29,149 nt of DNA from positions 1 through 29,149 of IMG/VR virus record IMGVR_UViG_3300037261_000139. One strand, written 5' to 3'. The position numbers and the translations under genes are program-made. The notes under the pieces were generated by a model. The model had not been told where the DNA came from. It was given only the letters and a program-made list of their open reading frames with translations, and ran no database searches. The DNA is from a virus. Positions 7,703 to 16,400 of the stretch are shown here, one piece after another; the stretch's first letter is position 1; the number at the start of each line of letters is the position of its first letter.

Positions 7703-8245
7703 ATGAGTTTTAAACAGATAGCGATGAGCATGTGGCCAGCATGGGCGATAGGCCTTACAATCCTTCTTGTCACGTTTAATACGCGATTCAGACCCCTTCT
7801 TCAAGTCCAGGCTAGGGCGATAAAAGTGTTCTGCGGATTTGTCCTGGGCGCCGTCATTTTACGACTGATTTCCTATAAGTTATTTCATCGAATGACCATA
7901 ATTCCTATTGATATCAATGCGGTTAGGGCGATTCCATGGCAAGCCGGCCTATTTGTTTACTGGGAAGACGCTACATTCATTCTTCCTTTGATGATCTTTA
8001 GAAGGCTTATCGCGGGTAAAAAGCACATGAAGCTGATTTACTTCGCCATGATGTTTTTGATGTGCTTAGATTTTGGCGCCGGCCACTTGTATCAAGCTCC
8101 GTGGGCTGCGCTTTTGATGGCGTTCTACATTCCTACCGTAATGTCTTTATGTGAGCAGTACGGTGTTGGAACGATCATGATTTGCCATACGATTTTTGAT
8201 TTGTCTATGATGGGAGCTTTACTGCTGGCCACTAGAGGAACCTAA
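7703..8245 (+). CDS. Membrane protein with CPBP-type intramembrane protease motifs
   Basis: A 180-aa protein with about five predicted membrane helices. Three motifs match the CPBP (Rce1/ABI) intramembrane protease family in the right order: an acidic pair in a membrane segment, YWEDATFILPLMIFRR (E88, D89; the family's EExxxR becomes ED with Arg further on); FGAGH (F124 to H128, the FxxxH motif); and CHTIFDL (H162 to D166, the HxxxN/D motif). It is shorter than most family members. It sits in the middle of baseplate genes and is coupled to the next gene by a TAATG overlap. GAAGGA precedes the start. Possible roles include cleaving a host membrane protein, superinfection exclusion, or processing a phage protein. 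It might also be a non-catalytic relative, because motif 1 is imperfect. Confidence 0.5.
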   Translation: MSFKQIAMSMWPAWAIGLTILLVTFNTRFRPLLQVQARAIKVFCGFVLGAVILRLISYKLFHRMTIIPIDINAVRAIPWQAGLFVYWEDATFILPLMIFRRLIAGKKHMKLIYFAMMFLMCLDFGAGHLYQAPWAALLMAFYIPTVMSLCEQYGVGTIMICHTIFDLSMMGALLLATRGT

Positions 8246-8499
8246 TGCCGGATGAGAAGGTTAAGTATACATTTGAACACCTAGTCGCTATGGAGAAAGA
8301 AGCGTTCTTCATACAGGTGGATAATACCGTCTTCACATTGCAAGGCGAATACTTTTTTGATCAGCGATCAGCAAAAGACTTAAGTGATGGACTTATGAAG
8401 GGTTTTAGAGATATAATCAAAAAAGGCAACAAAAAACAGAGAAAGCAGGCTTATGATACCCTGCTTAGATTTAACATTTTTCCGTTGAGATTTCATTAA
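8245..8499 (+). CDS. Hypothetical protein (84 aa)
   Basis: An 84-residue protein starting on the last base of the previous stop codon (TAATG), with its own stop directly abutting the next ATG. The N-terminal half is a short beta/alpha region (KYTFEHLVAMEKEAFFIQVD); the C-terminal half is basic and helical (GFRDIIKKGNKKQRKQAYDT). No family recognised. The tight coupling on both sides argues that it is a real gene, perhaps working with the membrane protein before it or as a small baseplate or assembly factor. Confidence 0.55.
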   Translation: MPDEKVKYTFEHLVAMEKEAFFIQVDNTVFTLQGEYFFDQRSAKDLSDGLMKGFRDIIKKGNKKQRKQAYDTLLRFNIFPLRFH

Positions 8500-9807
8500 A
8501 TGGCACTAACACAGGCAGACCGTATAGCATTTTCTTTGGCGATTGTTCAGGCGTTGGCCACAATCCTGGGGATTCAGAATGCCCAAAATTCGATCAATGC
8601 AAAGATCGTAGGTCTTCAAAGTCTTGACCAGGCCAATAAGAATTTATTTGATCCGGTTAACTTACTCATCAATGGATATCAAGCAGAACTTCAAGATCTA
8701 GATGGTAACGGACGCACTCAGATCCTTGAGTCAGATATCGTCAATGCTGCTAGTCACACACTCGGAAATATCTTTTTTCCAAATCAACAAACTACGGTAA
8801 TTCCAGATCTAGTTCCATTCGGCAATGTGTGGGCTCAGTTGAACCCGTTCGCTCTTGGTTATGGAATTGGTAAGACCGCAGTTGAAACATACACTACTGT
8901 TCCTAAAGAGGGAGATTTTATAACTGCTGTCAATGCCGCCATTGCTGTGGCGACATCTTCTCCATATACAGATACGGATTTGACCCAAGGTACTATGACT
9001 GGTGTTTGTAGCCTTCCTCTTTACACAGATCAGCCTACTTGCGAATTGAACTCTGGCGTTTGGACTCCGGCAGTGTCGGTGTTGAAAACCAATATTGTCA
9101 ATGCCGTGAATGCTTTGAAAACATTTCTTATGAGTGAAGTTTCAGTTATCGTGACAACAGATCTTACGGCGCCAAATCAAGCGAATAATGCTGCCGCAGT
9201 GTACAATATAAACTCAGTAATAATCCCGGCCATTAATACTTGGCTTGCCTTACCAGACTTTGAAGCGACCGGAGTTGGACCATCCAAGCTTCATTCCACT
9301 CAATTGGCCACTCTTCAAGCAGCTTTTACTGCAAGACTGTCTTTTATAACGACTAGAATTTCACAATTGAATGCAATTTTAGGAACTATCTCACAGAACT
9401 TGACGACTGGTGCGGTCACCGGAAGTGGATTATATCTGAAGAGATATAATCTGTTAACACTCAGATTGAATGCTTTGAACGGAACTTTGACACAGATTCA
9501 GAGTTTACAAGGTGGATCGAGTGCTCAGACACAAATTATCGCAAATATAAATTCCACGACCAACACTTATGAGACCTTAATTGACACAAGTCTTTTCAGC
9601 GCATCCGGTAACAATACGCCCATCATTCATTTGGTCGATGCAAGTTTTCTTACTCCAAAGGAATTTGTCTACATTTACGCCGAAGGGCAGCCAGAACTTA
9701 CCAGGGCGGTAAAATCCATAAATGGAAACGCGGTGACCCTCAATGATGTGGTTCCGGCGAAATACTCCACTTCCAATAATGCGAGATTGTACGTCGATTT
9801 AACTTAA
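8500..9807 (+). CDS. Tail/baseplate structural protein (435 aa)
   Basis: A 435-aa predicted virion protein. It begins with a helical Ala/Gln-rich region and has a calcium-loop-like DLDGNGRTQILESD at about residues 67-80, resembling an EF-hand/dockerin loop. A Cys-containing stretch, CSLPLYTDQPTCELNSGVWT, lies at about 170-189. Two long helical regions follow, then a C-terminal beta module with IIHLVDASFLTPKEFVYIY, resembling the module at about residue 125 of the baseplate-J protein in the same cluster (NVSDASLFTPTGSVYLG). This shared module and its location make a baseplate or tail role likely. The exact part is unknown. Its stop overlaps the end of the convergent minus gene by four bases. 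Confidence 0.55.
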   Translation: MALTQADRIAFSLAIVQALATILGIQNAQNSINAKIVGLQSLDQANKNLFDPVNLLINGYQAELQDLDGNGRTQILESDIVNAASHTLGNIFFPNQQTTVIPDLVPFGNVWAQLNPFALGYGIGKTAVETYTTVPKEGDFITAVNAAIAVATSSPYTDTDLTQGTMTGVCSLPLYTDQPTCELNSGVWTPAVSVLKTNIVNAVNALKTFLMSEVSVIVTTDLTAPNQANNAAAVYNINSVIIPAINTWLALPDFEATGVGPSKLHSTQLATLQAAFTARLSFITTRISQLNAILGTISQNLTTGAVTGSGLYLKRYNLLTLRLNALNGTLTQIQSLQGGSSAQTQIIANINSTTNTYETLIDTSLFSASGNNTPIIHLVDASFLTPKEFVYIYAEGQPELTRAVKSINGNAVTLNDVVPAKYSTSNNARLYVDLT

Positions 9808-10184
9808 GTGTTTTGGCGTCGTTCCGCTTCTGAAAAAAGCACCTTGACATGTTTAAGAGCTAGATAGTATTGAAGTATGTACGAATGGCTGTTCGGTATC
9901 AACCCATTTTGGTCACAAAGGGTCAGTATAACTCTGACAGCTTCCATGATCCTGGGTGCGAAGCAAACAGAATTTTTGTGTCCAGACAGACATAGATTGC
10001 ATTTAACTTTTCCCTGTCTTAATTCTTCAGAGGCTATTTTTGATTCTCTAACCAATTGATCGGCGTCGATCCATTGGAGTTTTTCCATGGCCTCGTCGAT
10101 TGGATTCCACAAGGGTCTTTCATTCTCGCTGTCTATAAATCTACGGTAAACGATGTCGATGGCTTGAGTTTGTTCAGATGTCAT
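9804..10184 (-). CDS. Hypothetical protein (126 aa)
   Basis: A minus-strand gene downstream of the lipoprotein gene. The start at 10184 is chosen because AGGAGA lies six bases upstream; a longer frame reaches 10232 but has no ribosome site and would overlap the upstream gene. The protein is helical and begins MTSEQTQAIDIVYRRFIDSE. It contains CNLCLSGHKNSVCF (about 78-91), a CxxC-plus-Cys cluster that may bind metal. I do not recognise the family. Both it and the lipoprotein gene oppose the tail genes, forming a small inserted unit. Confidence 0.5.
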   Translation of the reverse strand: MTSEQTQAIDIVYRRFIDSENERPLWNPIDEAMEKLQWIDADQLVRESKIASEELRQGKVKCNLCLSGHKNSVCFAPRIMEAVRVILTLCDQNGLIPNSHSYILQYYLALKHVKVLFSEAERRQNT

Positions 10185-10209
10185 TACATTCTCCTGTAAC
10201 ATTGTTATA

Positions 10210-10767
10210 TCACCATGGCAGGCATCGATCAAACATTTCTTTTATATATTCCGGGTAGTGGAGAGACATACAAGTGCTATCTAGTACGGTAGGGTGCATC
10301 AAACTTAAAGGACACCCATCGTCATAATATCCTTTTTGTGATCCGGGCTCCACACACATTTTTGTCGCATAAACGAGAAATTTATTTAGGTCAGCTTCCG
10401 GGTAAATTTTACCATCCGCGTAATCGTGTTCATGCCGGCTACAAATGCAGTGAGTCAATTCATGAAACACCAAGGCTTCTCTTTGGAGTTCGCCGGCCCG
10501 TTCCCAGAATTTTCGGTCAATGTCGATTTCTCTGAAGCCCAAGCCATAGTGGCAGACCCCGATTATTTTGTCCGATTTGATGTCTTTTACGCCGATTGTG
10601 ACGTTCATGAGGAATACGATATTTTGAATTTTGGCCAATTGAACGTATTCGTCGTAGTACGATTTGATTTTAGGATCTATCCCCTTGAATTCAGGGGTTA
10701 ATTTTGGTTTTATCTCCATATTGGCGCAGGCGGCCAACATAATAGCTAATAAAATGATTATCTTCAT
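10210..10767 (-). CDS. Lipoprotein with metzincin-like zinc metallopeptidase motifs
   Basis: Starts MKIIILLAIMLAACAN: a short signal peptide ending in a good lipobox (LAAC), so the mature protein should be lipid-anchored outside the inner membrane. The zinc motif HELTHCICSRH fits HExxHxxxxxH with the third His at the metzincin spacing (Gly of the usual HExxHxxGxxH is Cys here). Further on, CPLSLMHPT resembles a Met-turn. About seven other cysteines suggest disulfides. Length is 185 aa from 10767, or 188 aa from an ATG at 10776. The GGAGG ends ten bases before the downstream ATG but only one base before the upstream one, so 10767 is preferred. It may be a cell-envelope protease or host-envelope modifier; no function is proven. 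Confidence 0.65.
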   Translation of the reverse strand: MKIIILLAIMLAACANMEIKPKLTPEFKGIDPKIKSYYDEYVQLAKIQNIVFLMNVTIGVKDIKSDKIIGVCHYGLGFREIDIDRKFWERAGELQREALVFHELTHCICSRHEHDYADGKIYPEADLNKFLVYATKMCVEPGSQKGYYDDGCPLSLMHPTVLDSTCMSLHYPEYIKEMFDRCLPW

Positions 10768-10804
10768 CAATCTCATACCTCCGATATATCAGTAACGGGG
10801 CCAG

Positions 10805-10818
10805 TTGTCACCCGACAA
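10805..10818 (+). other. Small hairpin in the wedge-gene leader
   Basis: TTGTC-ACCC-GACAA forms a five-base-pair stem with a four-base loop in the 64-base gap between the divergent lipoprotein and baseplate-wedge genes. It is directly followed by the leader motif AATCTTTAACGGG. TAACGGG also occurs 30 bases earlier, at 10793. It may be part of a binding site or a leader RNA structure; it is too short to be sure. Confidence 0.3.
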
Positions 10819-10840
10819 TCTTTAACGGGTAGGAGAATAC

Positions 10841-13441
10841 ATGGCAGATATCCCGTCTTCAAATCTTGGCGATCAACTCAATGCTACCGTAGATGGCCTG
10901 AAAAGCGATCTTTTAGGTCAGCTTAACTCCAAGGTTAATTCTAAAGTCTCCGGGTTCGCGAGCCCTCTTCCTTGGCAGAGCCACAAAGACAGATGGTTCA
11001 ATTCTATCGCTATTTTGACCGATAGATGGGATCAGCTTTTTCCATATAGATTAATAGTTATCGATAGTTATCACGGAAATAGACCCGTCAACGGTACAGC
11101 ACAAGTCAAGACGACCATCACTGAAGGCGATGCGAGCATCAAGTTCACTCCTCTCGGCCATCAATGGATTTTTACCCTACCGATAACTCCACAACAACTG
11201 AGCATCACTGACCAATATGCGATTGCGACAACCGCTACCCTTAGAGGTGTTTTAGAGGAGCATAACGGCGTAAAATTTAAAATGATCAATGTATCCGGTA
11301 CGATGGGCGTATGGCCCTATAGAACGGATGTTACGAAGCCTCCATCTAGCCCTTCGCTTATCCAATCAGTCTTTGGCGGCACCATTGAGGCTGCCGGAAG
11401 CGCCCTTACGCAGGTCGCCCATGTCATTAACATTGCTACCTCGAATCATCCTGCGTCAAAACCAGTCACCAAAAGGCCAGAAGTGTCTGACGCCGGAGTG
11501 ACGAGCACGGGTTATTATCAGGCTCTCGCGCTGCAACAATTTTTGGAACAATACGCCCAAGCTAAGAAAAATCCAGCGAATGCAGGATGGAGATTAGTTT
11601 TTGATATTCCTAAACAAAATCAATCTCTTATCGTCACTCCCATGTCCTACACTTGGTCCCAATCGGCAGCTAAACCATTGGAATTCATGTTTAATTTGCA
11701 ATTTAAAGCATGGAGACGAATCGATTTAAAAGAAATCATCAGTCCGATTCAGCCCAGTATTCAGACGATCAGTCCCGGAATTCTTCAAAGAATTCTCGGA
11801 GTCATCAGTGCTGCCCGAAGTACTGCGAGCGCATCTTTGACTTTGATCTCTTCTGTGAGAAGTGATATCGAGGCTCCTCTTAATGCCCTGAGACAAACAG
11901 CTTTGTTCGTTAAAGATCTGGCTGGTGTGGCTACAAGTGTCGCCGACCTTCCTTCTCAAATCATTAACGACTATGCAAGTTCTATCAATGCTTCGATGAA
12001 TGTTTTGTCAAATTCCATTTCTAATGCATCCAGCGATCCCAATATCAGAACTGCGTTGGCCGCAGTGGTCGCCAGTACGGCGGCGGTCGAAGGTTTAAGT
12101 CTTGATGCTGTTCGCGGTGGACAAATTGGAATGAGTGCAGCGGCAGCTTCGACAATTAACCCGGCAAACAACATCTATTCAAATTCAAATGCAAACTTTG
12201 ATTTATTGGACAGCGTTCCTGTCAACAGTTTAACTCTTTCTGCTGCTCAACAAAATGCGGTCGCCCTAGTTATCGAGGAAGCGCAACAAACTACGGTTAG
12301 TCAACTGAGACAGTATCGCCAAACGATTTTAGGATTGGCTCTTCAACTTTCCAACAGTTTCGGCGCTGGAGATGCATACTATAATAAAGTGTATGGACTT
12401 CCACCTCCAACTCCAAGAATTCAACCGATGACCTTGGACGAGTATGATATTTTGGCTGCAATGTACGAGGCTATTCAGGCATACGATCTTTTGACAGCTA
12501 CCACGGAGATTGATGACAATAGGATTCAATCAAACATGGATTACGTTGCCGGACTCGCAGATTTGTCAGGTATGACATTTAATGACGACACTGCAAAAAT
12601 ATTAGTCCCCGTTCCTTTTGGATTGAGCGTGGAGCAGATTTCTGCCAGATACTTACAAGATCCACAGAGATGGCTTGAGATTGTCACATTGAATAATTTG
12701 AGAGAACCCTACATTGATGAAAATGGATTTCAAGTTCCCTTGCTTTCAAATGCAAGCGGACGAGAGATCGCTATTGGATCAATTCAGGATCTCTATGTGG
12801 GCCAAAGAGTCATCGTTCAAAGTGCTACACAGCAGCCTTCTCCTAGAGTAATTCTTGGGATCGATACTTTATCGAGCACAAGTTTTCTGATTACATTGGA
12901 TGGCATAGCAAATTTAGATAATTTTGTAATTGCCGATCAAGCATATCTGCAAGCTTATTTGCCCGGAACAGTAAATAGTCAGCAAAAGATTTTTGTTCCA
13001 AGTACTTTGCCAGTTCCAAACGATCCGAATATCGTCGTCCCTCAAGCAACTCTGTCTGATCCTCTGACCGGGCTCAGTAAGGTTGATTTACTTTTGACTG
13101 ATTCTGGAGATCTTGCCGTAAATAACTTTGGCGATTTCCGATTTGCTTATGGAATGACAAATATCATTCAGGCGCTAAAGATCAAAATCGGCACCCAAGC
13201 CGGCAAGATTCTATTGCACCCTGAATTTGGTTTAGGTATTAAGGCCGGGGTCATGACCTCTGATTTTGACCCGAAAGACACTTTTGAGTCGATGAACAAG
13301 TTGATCCAGCAAGATCCCCGGTTCGCGGGAATCAATACGTTGGAGATAAACCTCCGTGGCCCCGAACTGTCTTTAAACATGGCCGTCGCTTTATCGGGTA
13401 TCCAGGGCGTTTTTCCGATCAATTTTGTGGTCCCTGTCTGA
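10841..13441 (+). CDS. Baseplate wedge protein with LysM-like and gp25-like domains
   Basis: An 866-aa three-part baseplate protein. Residues about 45-160 form a beta-rich N-terminal domain (DRWDQLFPYRLIVID, then FTLPITPQQLSI). A long helical region spans about 300-520. A LysM-like segment at about 585-630 includes PFGLSVEQISARYLQDPQRW and LNNLREPYID, typical of phage baseplate proteins that bridge tube and wedge. The C-terminal domain, from about residue 752, is gp25-like: GDFRFAYGMTNIIQALKIKI, then HPEFGLG, the sheath-initiator fold. In most phages LysM and gp25 are separate proteins, so the fusion is notable. AGGAG lies six bases before the ATG. The next gene encodes baseplate J, as expected for wedge assembly. 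Confidence 0.75.
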   Translation: MADIPSSNLGDQLNATVDGLKSDLLGQLNSKVNSKVSGFASPLPWQSHKDRWFNSIAILTDRWDQLFPYRLIVIDSYHGNRPVNGTAQVKTTITEGDASIKFTPLGHQWIFTLPITPQQLSITDQYAIATTATLRGVLEEHNGVKFKMINVSGTMGVWPYRTDVTKPPSSPSLIQSVFGGTIEAAGSALTQVAHVINIATSNHPASKPVTKRPEVSDAGVTSTGYYQALALQQFLEQYAQAKKNPANAGWRLVFDIPKQNQSLIVTPMSYTWSQSAAKPLEFMFNLQFKAWRRIDLKEIISPIQPSIQTISPGILQRILGVISAARSTASASLTLISSVRSDIEAPLNALRQTALFVKDLAGVATSVADLPSQIINDYASSINASMNVLSNSISNASSDPNIRTALAAVVASTAAVEGLSLDAVRGGQIGMSAAAASTINPANNIYSNSNANFDLLDSVPVNSLTLSAAQQNAVALVIEEAQQTTVSQLRQYRQTILGLALQLSNSFGAGDAYYNKVYGLPPPTPRIQPMTLDEYDILAAMYEAIQAYDLLTATTEIDDNRIQSNMDYVAGLADLSGMTFNDDTAKILVPVPFGLSVEQISARYLQDPQRWLEIVTLNNLREPYIDENGFQVPLLSNASGREIAIGSIQDLYVGQRVIVQSATQQPSPRVILGIDTLSSTSFLITLDGIANLDNFVIADQAYLQAYLPGTVNSQQKIFVPSTLPVPNDPNIVVPQATLSDPLTGLSKVDLLLTDSGDLAVNNFGDFRFAYGMTNIIQALKIKIGTQAGKILLHPEFGLGIKAGVMTSDFDPKDTFESMNKLIQQDPRFAGINTLEINLRGPELSLNMAVALSGIQGVFPINFVVPV

Positions 13442-13467
13442 TATAAGCTAAGTAAGACTTAACCCTG

Positions 13468-13480
13468 AATCTTAAACAGG
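13468..13480 (+). promoter_or_regulatory. Leader motif AATCTTAAACAGG before baseplate-J gene
   Basis: Lies in the 58-base gap ahead of the 2417-aa gene and matches the other leader motifs. A small inverted repeat, TAAGT-AAG-ACTTA, lies at 13449-13461 just upstream. Together they suggest that the baseplate-J gene may have its own promoter or transcript start. The evidence is recurrence only. Confidence 0.3.
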
Positions 13481-13499
13481 ATAATGGAGTTTAAAAACA

Positions 13500-16400
13500 A
13501 TGCCTAATGGACCAGCCCCAATCGCAGGAATACCAAATCCCCAGAGTTATGACCAACTTAACTCTGATATGCTTTCTACCTATGCTGCGAAGGTCGGTAT
13601 CACCGACTTTAACGTGGGTTCTGCCGTCACTGGTTTCTTTGAAACCGTAGCCCTCACCACGGCTCGCGCTTCTGGTGATATTTTCCAAATTCTCCGGGAC
13701 TTCTCGATAGATAGAGCCACGGGCGATGCCTTAAAAAATCTTGCACTTGAGAACAATGTTACCCCAATAGTTTCGGCGCCGGCCAGCGGCCCCGTAAACG
13801 TAGTCGATACCAGTTTCAATAAAATAGCCACGAAGATCTATGCCGGTGCTAATCCCCCTAATGTTGGCTCTGTCACGATTAACGTCAGTGATGCTTCCTT
13901 ATTTACGCCAACAGGTTCAGTCTATCTTGGCCGGGGAACTCCAAACGTCGAGGGTCCTCTTCCTTACACATTAATCGTTCCCGTTGGCGGATATTTCGCC
14001 ATTACCCTGTCTTCGCCTACTACGAAGTTTCATAACACGGGCGAATCCGTTATTTTGGCCCAAGGCGGCAATAGGGCTATCCCAGTCAATTCAATCGTCG
14101 TAGCGCCGGCCCTCGGCTCTAATGCGGCCATTCAGTACAGCGTTATCGCACCAGCTGTCATTTTGGACGGTGAAACTACGGTTACGGGTGTTCAAGTCAC
14201 TGCCCTTACTCCGGGATCTGCCGGCAATGTTCCTGCTGGAGCCATTCAAAGTTTCGCAAGCCCTCCGTTCACCGGAGCTACCGTTGCCAATGCTCTTCCC
14301 TTCGTAACTGGAAAAGATAGCGAAACTGATGACGCATTGCGTATCAGAATCAAAAATGCACTCGCTTCCACCGGCCTGGGAACGGCGACCGCTGTTGAAT
14401 CAGCCGTAATTGGAGCAAGTCCTTCTGATGAACAGGCAACTGTCGTCAGCGATAATTTGATTCTTAATGCCAGCGGAGCTATTTTATATATCGATAGCGG
14501 AACCGGCTATGAAGCAAAATCTACAGGTGTTGGTTTAGAATCCATCGTAGATAGCGCACTCGGCGGAGAACAATTCTTTCAATTGGCGACAGGCGGACGA
14601 CAAGCTCCAGTAGCTAAAGCGTTCTTACAATCTACACTTTCTGCTCCATTTGATTTGATCGGCGGAGACACTTTAGCTGTCACTGTCGGTGAAGTTACAT
14701 ACCAGCATATTTTTGCAAATTCAGATTTCATCAGTCCCGGAGGAGCAACTGCCTTTGAAGTAACGGCCAGTATCAATGCCGACACACTTCTTGGATTTGA
14801 AGCCACTACAGCTGGAAATGGCGAGTTTGTCGTAATTCGCGCCAACTATGAAGGTAATGACTCCATTCAAGTGGTGAAACCCACTACGTCTGGACGAGAT
14901 GCTGCTATTCAAATTGGATTTTCTTCAAACAAAGTTCAAACTCTTCGATTATATAAAAATCAAATTCCTCTCAGTAAAGATGGCGCCGAGGCTACTGTTT
15001 TCACACAGTCACAGGCTTTATGGTCTCCTGCAATCGCAAACGGCGACACTTTAATTTTAGCTGTTGACGGAACTGCCCCTATCACCTACACAGTAAACGA
15101 TGCCGACTTTGTTGCGACTGGACTTTACAGCACAGTCAATGCGACGAACTCACTTGCTTCTTGGGTACAAGTATTTTTAAAGAAATTGACTGGCGTAACT
15201 ACGGCTATCATTGGTCAGCAATTAACGATCACCAGTAACTTAGGTGCAAATAATAGAGCATCTATCGTCATCGATCCGACTTCTACTTTGGTCACCAAGG
15301 GAATGTTCAGTACGATCATTGGACTTACATCTCAGGGAGCCGCTTCTGACTTTATTCTTTCTAGAAATACAGCACAATTTGAACTTATAGTTCCATTAGT
15401 TGCCGGAGATAAACTCAGTGCCGGTAGTAACCAAACAGAAGCTAGAATTCAAAGTGCGTCTATTTCTGGCAGTTCCATCCTGTTTACAACCGATGCACAT
15501 GTTTGGTTGTTAATCGACAACCCTGGAACAATTATTCCAAATGGAGTTGCCGGCAATACAGTTCTCGTGGTTTCTACGCCGGCCACTAATACAATTCGCT
15601 ATACGTCTTCTAACGCAAATGCCTTCGTGAATGTTCTTCCCGGAGATTACGTTGTTATATGGTCCAATGAATTAAATGTGGCCAATAGAACTGAAGCCCG
15701 TGTTCATGCCAATACTGCAAACAGTTTAGATATAGTGGTAACGGCAGCAGAATATGCAGCAGCAGTTCCTCAAAGTGTTGTATTTGTGGATGGATTTGTA
15801 ACTCTCAGAAGTACTTTGGCTCCTCAAAGATTCAGAGTTTCAGCTGGAACTCTTTCTTTAGATCAGATTGTTCTGGAATTACAATCTCAGACAAATGAAG
15901 TTACATTCAGCGTCCAACAAGAAGAATTTATCGTCGTTAGAACCAATACAAAAGATACTAACGGTTCTCTTTTAGTTGTTACGGCAGATACTCAAGGAAA
16001 ACTGCTGTTACTTCCTTTGTATAAATTCAGCACAAGTCAAGAATCTTTAATCGCCTATTTAGACAGTCAAACTAAGGATGCCCAACTTCCTTTGTTTATT
16101 CACAGCACTTTTGCTGCCGGCTCATTCGCAAATCCTCCTGACACATTTATAAATTCTGTCACGACAACTATTTCATTTGCAGGAAGAGATCCCAATGAAC
16201 TTCTCTCCATGCTGCATCCTTATGGCGCCATAAAAGATGAGCAGCCATATGGAGAGTATGATCAGGTTACATCTATTGCCGGATCAGTAGTTGGTCTCCA
16301 AAGCGAATATTTAATGCATCGAGTAAGAATAGCTGACCGATTTTATATCGCCAATCCCTTAGATTTTGGTAGTGCCGATACGATAGTTGTCATTTTGGAC

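Noticed and set aside
9790-9830. Intrinsic terminator between convergent genes
   Set aside because: No GC-rich hairpin followed by a T-run is present; the same holds for the convergent junctions at 1510 and 23050.
9877-10059. Plus-strand 60-aa frame
   Set aside because: Lies fully antisense to the 126-aa minus-strand gene, which has a good ribosome site and sensible composition.
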